Source of the DNA: DATFFO01 sp963744905
Lineage (GTDB): Bacteria > Actinomycetota > Acidimicrobiia > Spongiisociales > ZC4RG35
DNA length: 64,000 nucleotides
Reading direction: 5' to 3'
Assembly: GCA_963744905.1 (NCBI GenBank)
Contig: CAVUUV010000003.1
Coordinates: 930,001-994,000, forward strand
The first letter of the stretch is position 1; every line of letters starts with the position of its first letter. Positions 37,504-45,352 of this stretch are shown here, in pieces. The notes below the pieces were generated by a model. That model was not told the DNA's origin, made no database searches, and saw nothing but the letters and a program-made list of their open reading frames with translations. A program made the position numbers and the translations under genes.

Positions 37504-37721
37504 AAATCGGGACCCTCATCATCGCGATCGGGTTGGTGGTGGTCCTTGTGGGCGCGATCATTCGTTGGGCGCCCTGGCTGGTCACGTGGTTCGGGCATTT
37601 GCCGGGTGACATTCACTACGAGGGTGAACACACCACGGTCTTCGTTCCCATCACATCGATGATCATCGTTTCGGTGGCGGCCTCGTTGATACTCGCCCTG
37701 TTCAGGAGGTTGGGATCGTGA
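37500..37721 (+). CDS. DUF2905 family small membrane protein
   Basis: This 73-residue protein has two membrane segments around the conserved central loop LPGDIHYEGEHTTVFVPITSM, the mark of DUF2905. Its role is unknown. The GTG at 37500 overlaps the upstream TGA, and the end overlaps the next GTG start, so it sits inside a tightly coupled operon. Confidence 0.8.
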   Translation: MKIGTLIIAIGLVVVLVGAIIRWAPWLVTWFGHLPGDIHYEGEHTTVFVPITSMIIVSVAASLILALFRRLGS

Positions 37722-38548
37722 CCGGAACTCTCATCTCGGTGCCCGAACTCCACGCCGAACTGGGTGAGCTCTCCCTGTTCGATGTTCGCTGGCATCTGGG
37801 CCAGCCCGGCCTCGGCCACCGTCACTACCTGGAGGGCCACATTCCCACGGCTGTCTTCGTAGACCTGGACCGAGATCTGGCCGCGCCCGAAGGACCCGGA
37901 CGCCATCCACTCCCCACCACCGAGGACTTCGCCACCACCCTGGGCCGGCTCGGCGTGGGGCCTCGAACGGATGTTGTGGTCTACGACGATACCGGGGGGA
38001 GCACCGCCGCCCGGATGTGGTGGATGCTTTCGGCGATCCGTCACCGCGGAACCGTCAGGGTCCTCGATGGCGGCTGGCAAACCTGGGTCGAGTCGGGGTA
38101 CGAGGTGGAGGAGGGCGAAGTGGCCCCCGGCAGCGCCGTGTACCCGGCTCCGACCAGCTTCTCGGGTGTCATCGATGGAGAGGCAGTAGCCCGCATGGGC
38201 AGTTCCCATCTCCTTTTGGATGCCAGGGCTCCCGAACGCTATCGGGGAGAGACCGAGCCGGTCGACCCGCGGGCGGGACACATCCCGGGGGCGGTGTCGG
38301 CGCCGTGGCAAGGGAACCTGGCGCCGGGCGGAAGGATGAAGGACGCCACCGCCCTGCGGAGGCGATTCGAGGCTCTGGGCGCCGGTCACCGACCCACCGT
38401 CGTGTCGTGCGGAAGTGGGGTCAACGCCTGTCACATGGCACTGGCCCTCGAGATCGCCGGGCTCCCCCGTCCGCTGGTGTATGTGGGCTCGTTCTCGGAC
38501 TGGTCCCGTTCCGAGCGCCCCGTGGTCGAGGGACCGAACCCGGGGTGA
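37718..38548 (+). CDS. Sulfurtransferase (thiosulfate/3-mercaptopyruvate type, double rhodanese)
   Basis: This 276-residue protein has two rhodanese domains. The first (to about residue 130) is inactive, with DDTGGSTAARM in place of the Cys loop; the second carries the active-site Cys in VVSCGSGVNACHM near residue 230. The loop CGSGV-x-A resembles 3-mercaptopyruvate sulfurtransferase (CGSGVTA) more than plain rhodanese. It moves sulfane sulfur to a thiol or cyanide acceptor. The GTG start at 37718 overlaps the DUF2905 stop and has AGGAGG upstream. Confidence 0.87.
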   Translation: MTGTLISVPELHAELGELSLFDVRWHLGQPGLGHRHYLEGHIPTAVFVDLDRDLAAPEGPGRHPLPTTEDFATTLGRLGVGPRTDVVVYDDTGGSTAARMWWMLSAIRHRGTVRVLDGGWQTWVESGYEVEEGEVAPGSAVYPAPTSFSGVIDGEAVARMGSSHLLLDARAPERYRGETEPVDPRAGHIPGAVSAPWQGNLAPGGRMKDATALRRRFEALGAGHRPTVVSCGSGVNACHMALALEIAGLPRPLVYVGSFSDWSRSERPVVEGPNPG

Positions 38549-39522
38549 TCGACGAGCGCACCGCCAGGGCAATCGAAACGAGTGATACAGACGAGCTGAT
38601 TCGAGTAGTCGATGGCCATGCCGACAGCCGGGACTGGGCGGCCATGGCCGAGCTGAGACGCCGATGCGACGAAGCCGTGACCCGCGGCAAGCAGCTGTGG
38701 GGGATATCCGAGTACATCCTCTACCGGTTCGCCCTGGACGGACCCGGCGAGTGGGCCGGGCCCGCGGTGGGTGAGGGCCACACCCGCTTCACGCTCGGCC
38801 CGCTTCCGGAGGTGGCGGCGTCGACCAAGACCTGGGCCGAGCTCGACCCCCACCTGCCGGTCGGCCCCGAGCGGGCCATGACCGCTCACGAGAGGGTTGT
38901 GCGGGGCGAGGATCTGAGGCAGGCCGAGATCGACCCGCACGTGATGGAACTGCCCCTGCGGCTGGAATCGTGGGAGCCCGGCTACACGCTGGCCACCTAT
39001 CACAGCGACCGGGTCGAAGCCCCGACTCCACCCGCCCCCGGTTACTTCGAGCCGAACGATCCTGTTCGGGCCCCCCTGGTCGTGGAGGACCCGGACGGAT
39101 GCCGGGCCCTGCTCTCCCTCGTGGAGCACTGGGTCGAGAACTCCAACGGGCGGGCCCAGGCGATCTGTGTGGAGGGCTCGGTGGTCACGGCCATCGCCGC
39201 ACTGGGAGTGAGCACCGGGCGATGCGCCACCATCACCCCGGAGCTGGCGCTGGCCTGGATGGCGTGGGCTGCCGCCAGCGGCGGGGCGCACGGGCGTCGC
39301 CGGGGAGCGGCCGCGGGCCGTTTCTCGGCCTGGTGGGCGGCCCATGAGCTGGCCGGTCTCGATTGGCCGCCCGACCCTGCCGATCTGGGACAGGCCATCG
39401 CCCGCCTGAGGTGGTACCTGTGGTCGGACGGTGCCCCAGACACCGGATGGGCACTACGGCTGGCGGTCGAATCCCCCACCGAGGATCTGGCCTGGTCCCT
39501 CACCGCCACCGACGCCGACTGA
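38545..39522 (+). CDS. Hypothetical actinobacterial protein
   Basis: I do not recognise this 325-residue protein. It is soluble by composition, rich in Trp and acidic residues, with a Gly/Ala/Arg-rich turn near residue 250 (SGGAHGRRRGAAAGRFSAWW). The GTG at 38545 overlaps the sulfurtransferase stop (GTGA), so it closes that operon. A longer open frame from 38017 reads through the sulfurtransferase gene and is not credible. Confidence 0.6.
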   Translation: MIDERTARAIETSDTDELIRVVDGHADSRDWAAMAELRRRCDEAVTRGKQLWGISEYILYRFALDGPGEWAGPAVGEGHTRFTLGPLPEVAASTKTWAELDPHLPVGPERAMTAHERVVRGEDLRQAEIDPHVMELPLRLESWEPGYTLATYHSDRVEAPTPPAPGYFEPNDPVRAPLVVEDPDGCRALLSLVEHWVENSNGRAQAICVEGSVVTAIAALGVSTGRCATITPELALAWMAWAAASGGAHGRRRGAAAGRFSAWWAAHELAGLDWPPDPADLGQAIARLRWYLWSDGAPDTGWALRLAVESPTEDLAWSLTATDAD

Positions 39523-39540
39523 GCCAGACCACCGGCTGTC

Positions 39541-39649
39541 TTCTTTGGACGTAGAGGAACGCCCCATCCCTTCTTTGGACCGTGACTATCGCTATGCGTT
39601 CGTGGAGGTCCAAAGAACGGGGAGGGCGTTCGTGGAGGTCCAAAGAACG
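39541..39649. repeat. Inverted/direct repeat cluster in a convergent gap
   Basis: TTCTTTGGAC occurs at 39541-39550 and 39571-39580, and its reverse complement GTCCAAAGAA at 39608-39617 and 39638-39647. The 24-bp unit GCGTTCGTGGAGGTCCAAAGAACG is repeated at 39596 and 39626 (30-bp period). TTCTTTGGACC (39571-39581) and GGTCCAAAGAA (39607-39617) can form an 11-bp stem. The cluster fills the 136-bp gap between two convergent genes and probably serves as a two-way transcript end. Confidence 0.8.
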
Positions 39650-39658
39650 AAGAGGGGG

Positions 39659-41192
39659 TCAGGCCTGGACGGTGACCTGGATGGTGTGCCAGCCGGTGGC
39701 GCCGTCGGGTGCGGGACGGGCGATGTCGGAGGTCTGGGTCTGACCGGTTCCATCGGTGGCCCGAACCCGGAGCCGGTGACTGCCCGGTTGGGGAGTCCAT
39801 TCCACCTGCCACTGCCGCCAGGTGTCCTTGTCCAGGGCCTGGGCCAGCTCCGCCTCCATCCACGCTCCCTCGTCGATCTGCACCTCGACCCGGGAGATCC
39901 CCCGGTTGGGTGCCCAGGCCACACCGGCGATGGCCCGGGGATCGGTCGCGATGGTGGAACGATTGCCGGGTGTGTCGATCCGGGACTGGGTCTTGACCGG
40001 GCCCTCCTTGGACCATCCACGTGGCACCCAGTAGGCATCGAACGCATCCCAGGTGGTCAGCTCGATCTCCGACAGCCACTTGGTGGCAGACACGTACCCG
40101 TAAAGACCGGCAACGACCAGCCGGGCGGGGAATCCGTGGGCGAAGGGAAGCGGCTCGCCGTTCATGCCCACCGCCACCATGGCGTCGCGGCCGTCATAAA
40201 CCACCTCGGTGGGGAATCCGACCGTGAAGCCGTCCACAGAACGGCCCACCACCTGACCGGCGCCGGACTGGACCCGGGCCCGATCCAGAATCTCCTGCAA
40301 AGGCACCCCCAGCCACTTGGCGTTGCTGACCAGATGCCCACCGACCTCGTTGGATACACAGGACAGGGTGACGTAGCGCTCCACCATGTCCATCTCGAGC
40401 AGCTGATCGAAGGTCAGCTCGTAGGGACGGTCGACCATCCCGTCGATCCGCAGCGACCATGTCGCCAGATCGACCCGGGGCGGCGAGAGCGTGGTGTCGA
40501 TCTTGTAGAACAGGTTGTTCGGAGTGATGAGGGAACTCAGATCCGGGACGCTCAAGGAAGCGGCCTGGGATGGAGGGGCGGCCGCCTGAGCAGGCTTGGG
40601 AAGCACCACCTCGTCCCGGCCGGCAATCATTCGCTTGGCACGGGCGATGAGGACCCGTCCCGCTCCTGCCGAAAGCGCCGCCAGGCCCAGGACTGCCCCG
40701 GCGCCGGTGATGAAGGCCCTGCGGGTGACCGTGCCGGTGGGCCGGGACGGCTCGGGTGCCCCGTCCTTTTCTGCCAGCGAGTAGAGCCAGACCAGCACGA
40801 GAAGGCCGGTGAGGGCCGCCAGCCCCCCTCCGATGATCGAGCCGGACACCGATTCGTCGAGGTGGATGGCCGACCAGCTGCGCAAGCACCCCGAAACCGG
40901 CGAACACCACGACAGCGACCCAGATCCGGTGCCGGGCCAACACACCCACCACCGTCCCCAGCAACAGCGTGACGATCGTTATGCCCACCACCAGGGCCAG
41001 CTTGTCGTTGGTGCCGAAGGTGTCGATGGCGAGCTGCTTCAACCCGGGCGGAACGTTGTCGATGAAGACGCCTGCCACGGATTCGACCAACGACGGCACC
41101 GAACCGATCAGACCGGCGGCCAGCTCCGATATCGCCAGTGCGCTCCCTGCGGCCAGGGCGCCGGCGGCTGCGGGACGTAGACGGCTCGACAT
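39659..41192 (-). pseudogene. Sulfite-oxidase-like molybdopterin oxidoreductase with membrane domain, broken by a +1 frameshift
   Basis: The gene starts at ATG 41192 and codes about four membrane segments (SELAAGLIGSVPSLVESVAG, FGTNDKLALVVGITIVTLLL) up to FGVLAQLVG near 40870. It then continues in the +1 frame with ESVSGSIIGGGLAALTGLLVL, a twin-arginine segment (TRRAFITGAGAV) and a complete sulfite-oxidase-type molybdopterin domain (ITPNNLFYKIDT, the molybdenum-ligand Cys in VTLSCVSNEVGG, GYVSATKWLSEIEL) and a C-terminal Ig-like dimerisation domain, ending at 39659. The joined product of about 510 residues is the layout known from actinobacterial homologues. One extra base between about 40860 and 40885 explains the break. 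It may be real or a sequencing error. Confidence 0.78.
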
Positions 41193-41241
41193 GGTCTACA
41201 CGGTAAGGGCAGGCGCGGGTCTTCTCCAGGCTCGTCAGGGT

Positions 41242-41266
41242 TTGTTTCCAGATCCTTCAGAAACAA
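41242..41266. promoter_or_regulatory. Inverted repeat in the divergent molybdoenzyme/tag gap
   Basis: TTGTTTC (41242-41248) and GAAACAA (41260-41266) form a 7-bp inverted repeat around 11 bases. It lies midway between divergent start codons at 41192 and 41287 and could be an operator. There is no further evidence. Confidence 0.35.
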
Positions 41267-41286
41267 CCGCAGGGCATACTGGCGGC

Positions 41287-41895
41287 ATGGTTGACGTGAT
41301 CGTGGGTGGCGATGGCAATCCCCGCTGCCGGTGGGGCGGCCAACCCGACCTTTATCGGCGATACCACGACGAGGAATGGGGGCGCCCGGTCACCGAGGAC
41401 CACCTCCTGTTCGAGAAGCTGAGCCTGGAGGGGTTCCAGGCCGGCCTCTCCTGGCTCACGATCCTGCGCAAACGACCAGCATTCCGGGCCGCTTTTGCCA
41501 ACTTCGACCTGGAGGTGGTGGCCGCCTATACCGATGGGGACGTGAAGAGACTGCTCGACGATGCCGGAATCGTCCGCCACGAGGGAAAGATCCGCTCCAC
41601 CATCAACAACGCCGCCCGGGCCGTCGAGCTGCGCCAAGAGCACGGCTCACTCGCCGCCGCCTTCTGGCCCTTGGCGGAGCCTGCCACCGAGCCGCCAGAG
41701 GAAATCCCCCCGTCGACCGATACCTCGAAGGCTCTGGCCCGGAGGCTCAAGGACCTGGGATGGACGTTCGTAGGTCCCACGACCGTGTACGCCTTCATGC
41801 AGGCCATGGGCATCGTCAACGACCATGCGGGGGGATGCTGGGTGCGTCCCCAGGTGGAGCGGCTCCGTCGGGAGACGCTCACCCGATACCGGTAG
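41287..41895 (+). CDS. tag: DNA-3-methyladenine glycosylase I
   Basis: This 202-residue base-excision enzyme removes 3-methyladenine from alkylated DNA. It has the Tag family pattern: RCRWGGQPDLYRRYHDEEWGRP near residue 13 (zinc Cys and His, in part), FEKLSLEGFQAGLSWLTILRKR near 42, and the C-terminal zinc pair in NDHAGGCW near 178. The length is typical (187-200). It ends 28 bp before the GCS2 gene on the same strand. Confidence 0.93.
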   Translation: MVDVIVGGDGNPRCRWGGQPDLYRRYHDEEWGRPVTEDHLLFEKLSLEGFQAGLSWLTILRKRPAFRAAFANFDLEVVAAYTDGDVKRLLDDAGIVRHEGKIRSTINNAARAVELRQEHGSLAAAFWPLAEPATEPPEEIPPSTDTSKALARRLKDLGWTFVGPTTVYAFMQAMGIVNDHAGGCWVRPQVERLRRETLTRYR

Positions 41896-41923
41896 TCTGA
41901 CCCGGCGCGTCGCAAGGAGCACC

Positions 41924-43060
41924 ATGGGGGTCGAGCACCCGCCCTTCACAGTCGGCATCGAGGAGGAATACCTGCTCGTGGACCGGGACACGCGTGATCT
42001 CGTCGCCAATCCCGAGCCGGCATTGTGGGATGGTCTGAGGGAGGTGCTGGGCCCTCAGGTGGGACCCGAGTTCCTCCGGGCCCAGATCGAGGTCGGTACC
42101 CAGAAGAGCCGTACCCTGCAGGAGGCGGGATCGGATCTGGCGCGACTCCGCCGCGAACTGTCGAACGTGGTATCGGATTTCGGGGCGGCGATCATCGCCG
42201 CCTCCACCCACCCCTTCGCCCAGTGGTGGGACCAGCATCCCACCGATGATGCCCGCTACGACCAGCTCGCCTCCGACTTCCAGCAAGTCGCCCGTCGCCT
42301 GGTCATCTGCGGGATGCATGTTCATGTCGGCATCGACGACCCGGACCTGCGCATCGACCTGATGAACCAGGCCTGCTACTTCCTTCCCCACATACTCGCC
42401 CTGACCACCTCGTCACCGTTCTGGACGGGCCGGGAGACGGGGCTGAAGTGCTACCGGCTCTCGGTCTTCAAGACCCTGCCCCGCACCGGCATACCAGAGG
42501 AGTTCAGCTCCTGGTCGGAGTACCAGCGCCATGTCAACGTCCTCATCAACGCCGGGATAATCGAGGATGCATCCAAGCTGTGGTGGGACATCCGCCCCTC
42601 CACCCGTTATCCGACGGTGGAGCTGCGGGTGTGCGATATCTGTACCCGCCTCCAGGACGCCGTAGCGGTCGGAGCCCTGTATCTGGCCCTGCTGGAGATG
42701 CTCTTCCGTCTCCGCACCGAGAACCGACGGTGGCGGACGTATGCCCCGATGTTGATCTCCGAGAACCTGTGGCGGGCACAGCGCTACGGGGTGGACGGGT
42801 CCCTGATCGACTTCGGCAGGGGGGAACTGGTCGAGTTTCGTGACCTGGTCGAGGAGATGCTGGTGGCCACCGAGGTCGATGCCCGCCGACTGGGGATATC
42901 CCAGGAGCTGGCCCACATTCGCACCATCGCCAAGGAGGGAACCAGCGCTCATCGCCAGCTGAGCGTCTACCACCAGGCCCTCGACGATGGCGCCGACCAA
43001 CACCAGGCCCTCTCAGCCGTGGTCGACCACCTCATCGACGACACGTTGTACGGGCTGTAG
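41924..43060 (+). CDS. Carboxylate-amine ligase, GCS2 family (YbdK-like glutamate-cysteine ligase)
   Basis: This 378-residue protein is of the YbdK/GCS2 family: TVGIEEEYLLVDRDT at the N terminus (metal-binding Glu residues), CGMHVHVGIDDPD near residue 133, SSPFWTGRETGLKCYR near 166 and DIRPSTRYPTVELRVCD near 225. E. coli YbdK has weak gamma-glutamylcysteine ligase activity, while actinobacteria make mycothiol instead of glutathione, so the true substrate is uncertain. The ATG at 41924 follows AAGGAG. Confidence 0.85.
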   Translation: MGVEHPPFTVGIEEEYLLVDRDTRDLVANPEPALWDGLREVLGPQVGPEFLRAQIEVGTQKSRTLQEAGSDLARLRRELSNVVSDFGAAIIAASTHPFAQWWDQHPTDDARYDQLASDFQQVARRLVICGMHVHVGIDDPDLRIDLMNQACYFLPHILALTTSSPFWTGRETGLKCYRLSVFKTLPRTGIPEEFSSWSEYQRHVNVLINAGIIEDASKLWWDIRPSTRYPTVELRVCDICTRLQDAVAVGALYLALLEMLFRLRTENRRWRTYAPMLISENLWRAQRYGVDGSLIDFGRGELVEFRDLVEEMLVATEVDARRLGISQELAHIRTIAKEGTSAHRQLSVYHQALDDGADQHQALSAVVDHLIDDTLYGL

Positions 43061-43070
43061 GCGCTGAGTC

Positions 43071-43111
43071 TGTGAACGGTTTCGAGGCCGTCGGCCTAGA
43101 AACCGTTCACA
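43071..43111. terminator. Long bidirectional hairpin between GCS2 and aroF
   Basis: TGTGAACGGTTTC (43071-43083) pairs with GAAACCGTTCACA (43099-43111), and AGGCC with GGCCT inside, giving an almost continuous stem of 18 bp. It lies between convergent genes. The right arm overlaps the aroF stop codon (43109-43107), so the last codons of aroF are part of the hairpin. Confidence 0.8.
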
Positions 43112-44162
43112 GAATGACCGAAGCCTCCCGTTCCTCTCTCTGCAACCGCTTGGATTCGGCCAGAACCAGCTCGAAGAGGCTCACGGCGTGATCGACGTCC
43201 ACCCCCAGGTGAAGGGCCTCCTCGCGGATTATCTCGAGTAGCTCCTGCTCCCGCTCCGGGATATGGACGGGGAGTCCCCGGGCCTGCTTGACCCGGCCGA
43301 TCTGAAGCGACAACTCCTGGCGCCGGGACAGAAGGCGAACGATCTGGCGGTCGATCTGGTCGATGTGACGGCGCACCCGGGAAATCCCCAGGGCGGTCAT
43401 CAGGTCCTCGAAGGTCCCCACGCCGAGCTGCGACGAGGACGTCCGGGCCAGTTCGGGTCGGTCGTGCACTTCCACTATCAGGCCGTCGGCGCCGACGCCC
43501 TGGGCGGCCAGGGCGAGAGGCCGGACCCGGGCCGCTCCGCCCGAGGTATGCGACGGGTCGACCATGATGGGCAGATGGGTGGTCTCCTTGAGGGTGGGAA
43601 CCGCACCGATGTCGAGAGTGTCGCCCCCTCCGCTTCCGAAGGTCCTGATGCCCCGTTCGACCAGCACCACCTGGTCGTTGCCTTCGGCCAGCAGGTACTC
43701 GGCCGCCCACAGCCATTCATCGAGGGTGGCGGACGGTCCCCGTCGTAACAACACGGGGCGGCCCGACCGGCCGGCCAGACGCAGGAGCTCGAAGTCCTGC
43801 ATGTTGCCCGAGGCGATCTCCAGCATGTCGACGGAGTCGGCAACGAGTTCCACATGGCCCGCCTCGAGGACCTGGGTGACCGTGGGGAGCCCCACGGCCG
43901 CGCCGGCCGCCACCAGCAGGTCAACGGCTTCCTCTCCGAGGCCGTGGAAGTCGTAGGGCGAGGAGGTGGACTTCCAGGCGCCTCCCCGCAGGATCGAGGC
44001 GCCCGCCTCGGTCACCGCCTCAGCCACCGTGTTGATCTGCGCCTCCGATTCCACCGCGCAGGGTCCGGCTATGACCGGAAACAGGTCGTGGCCGATCCGG
44101 ACCGGTCCCACCTCCACGATCGTGGGTGGGGTTCCGATGTGTCTGTGGGCCTTGCGTTCCAT
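43107..44162 (-). CDS. aroF: DAHP synthase (type I-beta) fused to chorismate mutase
   Basis: This 351-residue protein joins two steps of aromatic amino acid synthesis. Residues 1 to about 265 are 3-deoxy-7-phosphoheptulonate synthase of the beta type: VIAGPCAVESEAQI near residue 32, LRGGAWKSTSSPYDFHGLG near 56, and PIMVDPSHTSGGAARV near 199 (metal-binding His and Asp). Residues 266-351 are an AroQ-type chorismate mutase helix bundle (RRHIDQIDRQIVRLLSRRQEL, with the helix EREQELLEIIREEA). Chorismate mutase leads to Phe and Tyr. I chose ATG 44162, with AAGGAG 7 nt upstream; GTG 44183 would lie before that site. A leader peptide and a terminator precede the gene, so it is probably controlled by attenuation. 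Confidence 0.93.
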   Translation of the reverse strand: MERKAHRHIGTPPTIVEVGPVRIGHDLFPVIAGPCAVESEAQINTVAEAVTEAGASILRGGAWKSTSSPYDFHGLGEEAVDLLVAAGAAVGLPTVTQVLEAGHVELVADSVDMLEIASGNMQDFELLRLAGRSGRPVLLRRGPSATLDEWLWAAEYLLAEGNDQVVLVERGIRTFGSGGGDTLDIGAVPTLKETTHLPIMVDPSHTSGGAARVRPLALAAQGVGADGLIVEVHDRPELARTSSSQLGVGTFEDLMTALGISRVRRHIDQIDRQIVRLLSRRQELSLQIGRVKQARGLPVHIPEREQELLEIIREEALHLGVDVDHAVSLFELVLAESKRLQREEREASVIL

Positions 44163-44194
44163 GGGATTCTCCTTCGAGGACACCCCAGGAATCG

Positions 44195-44221
44195 AAAAAA
44201 CCCGGAGCGTCCGGCTCCGGG
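44195..44221 (-). terminator. Intrinsic terminator (attenuator) in the aroF leader
   Basis: On the minus strand CCCGGAGC (44221-44214), loop CGGAC, and GCTCCGGG (44208-44201) form a perfect 8-bp stem followed directly by six T (44200-44195). It lies 33 bp before the aroF start codon and 28 bp after the stop of a leader peptide rich in Phe and Tyr. A competing helix can form: CCGGGT in the leader (44263-44258) with ACCCGG (44222-44217), which takes up the 5' arm. An upstream helix, CCGGG (44275-44271) with CCCGG (44264-44260), would block that competitor. This is the classic attenuator arrangement. Confidence 0.8.
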
Positions 44222-44249
44222 TCTGGTGGTGGGTGCTGTCTTCAGGCCA

Positions 44250-44312
44250 TCACGTCAACCCGGGCTCGGACCCGGTAAAGACGAAATAGCCGAAGTAGCG
44301 CCGCGTGAACAT
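44250..44312 (-). CDS. aroF leader peptide, rich in Phe and Tyr
   Basis: A 20-codon reading frame starts at ATG 44312 and ends at TGA 44252-44250. It begins MFTRRYFGYFVFTG: four Phe and two Tyr codons lie in the first twelve. The start has only a weak GGA 5 nt upstream. Ribosomes short of charged tRNA-Phe or tRNA-Tyr would stall at codons 6-12 and cover the 44275-44271 segment, freeing the antiterminator. The Phe/Tyr content fits the downstream gene, which carries a chorismate mutase domain. It lies 30 bp after the lgt-like gene, so transcription could come from that operon or from a promoter inside it. Confidence 0.8.
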   Translation of the reverse strand: MFTRRYFGYFVFTGSEPGLT

Positions 44313-44341
44313 GTTCCGATGAAGGTACACCCCCGTCTCCC

Positions 44342-45250
44342 TCATCGCAACCCGGCCGTATCGTCAACCGGTGCCCTCTGCCGGCGACCGAGCCAAACCA
44401 GGAGGACGATCCCGGCCACGCCCGCCGCCAGACCAGAGATCTGGTTCCAGGTGAAGGGGCCCAGAGTGGCGTCGCCGTTTCCGAAGCGGAGGGAGTCCAG
44501 GGCAAAGCGCTGCAGGCCATACCAGCCAACCCACAGGAAGAAGAGCTGGCCGGGGCGAAGGGAGTGACGGCGGGTGAGCCAGAACAGGACCCCCAGGAGG
44601 ATCGCCGCTCCGATCATGTCGTATGCGGCGACGTGGTGATAGATGCCGGGCGACCCGGGAGGCACGGATCCGGCCATGGCACCCACGTTGGGCACGGGGC
44701 AGAGACCGTTGGGAAGCGCCTGGGCGGCGGAGCACTGGAGGATGTCGTGCTGGGGCGCCAGGTCGTACCCGGGACGCACACCGTATCCCCACGGCACCGT
44801 GGTAGCCCGACCCAGATGCTCCACGATGGCCAGGTCCCCCCATCGCCCCACCACCGTGCCCAGGGCCAACCCGAACGTCGATGCGTCCAGGGTGGGCAAT
44901 ATCGGAAGCCCCACCTGGCGCATGCGAAGCATTCCGCCCACGATTCCTCCCGCGAACCCACCCATGATCGAGAAGTTGCCGTTGATCGGGTTCAGCGCCT
45001 CGAGGAGGGGCGTTCCCGAGAGGAGAGCAGCGGGGGTGGTCAAGTAGCGCGCCCCCAGCAGTGCACCGATCAGGCCCCAGGTCAGAGCCGACTGATAGGC
45101 CTCGGCGTTCAGGCCCTTGCGTCTCATCTCGCGAGTGGCGAGCCAGGCGCCGACTACGAATCCAGCCGCGGCGAATACTCCGTGGAGCGAGAAGCGGAGT
45201 GGTCCGAGGTGCCAGATCGGTATGGGCGGATAGGAGATCGCAGCCAGCAC
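44342..45250 (-). CDS. Prolipoprotein diacylglyceryl transferase (Lgt) homologue, divergent
   Basis: This 302-residue protein with about seven membrane segments aligns with Lgt, which puts diacylglycerol on the Cys of lipoprotein signal peptides. The N-terminal HLGPLRFSLHGVFAAAGF matches the Lgt start, but has His where E. coli has Tyr26. The signature segment reads GRWGDLAIVEHLGR against GR-x-GNF-x-NGE-x-x-GR: Arg143, Glu151 and Gly154 are kept, but Asn146 is Asp. Both changed positions are reported as essential in E. coli, so this may be an altered paralogue. The start is GTG 45250, 3 bp after the small membrane peptide, in the operon with haem O synthase. Confidence 0.72.
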   Translation of the reverse strand: MLAAISYPPIPIWHLGPLRFSLHGVFAAAGFVVGAWLATREMRRKGLNAEAYQSALTWGLIGALLGARYLTTPAALLSGTPLLEALNPINGNFSIMGGFAGGIVGGMLRMRQVGLPILPTLDASTFGLALGTVVGRWGDLAIVEHLGRATTVPWGYGVRPGYDLAPQHDILQCSAAQALPNGLCPVPNVGAMAGSVPPGSPGIYHHVAAYDMIGAAILLGVLFWLTRRHSLRPGQLFFLWVGWYGLQRFALDSLRFGNGDATLGPFTWNQISGLAAGVAGIVLLVWLGRRQRAPVDDTAGLR

Positions 45251-45253
45251 GGC

Positions 45254-45352
45254 TCAGTCCTGCGAGCGCATAGACCAGGCCCGCCAGATCAGTGCTGCCA
45301 CCACTGCCGTGGGAAACACCCACACCATGATCAGGGCCCAGAAGTCGTTCAT
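45254..45352 (-). CDS. 32-residue single-pass membrane peptide in the haem O synthase operon
   Basis: The frame starts at ATG 45352, overlapping the stop of the haem O synthase gene (ATGA), and ends 3 bp before the lgt-like start. The product begins MNDFWALIMVWVFPTAVVAA and has one membrane helix followed by a short basic/polar tail (RAWSMRSQD). The tight coupling on both sides suggests that it is translated. Size and layout recall small subunits of haem or cytochrome complexes (CcmD, CydX types), but there is no sequence match I can name. Confidence 0.65.
   Translation of the reverse strand: MNDFWALIMVWVFPTAVVAALIWRAWSMRSQD

Noticed and set aside
44313..44341. Promoter for aroF between the lgt-like gene and the leader peptide
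   Set aside because: A TTGACG lies at 44367-44362 inside the lgt-like gene, but no good -10 box is at the right distance.
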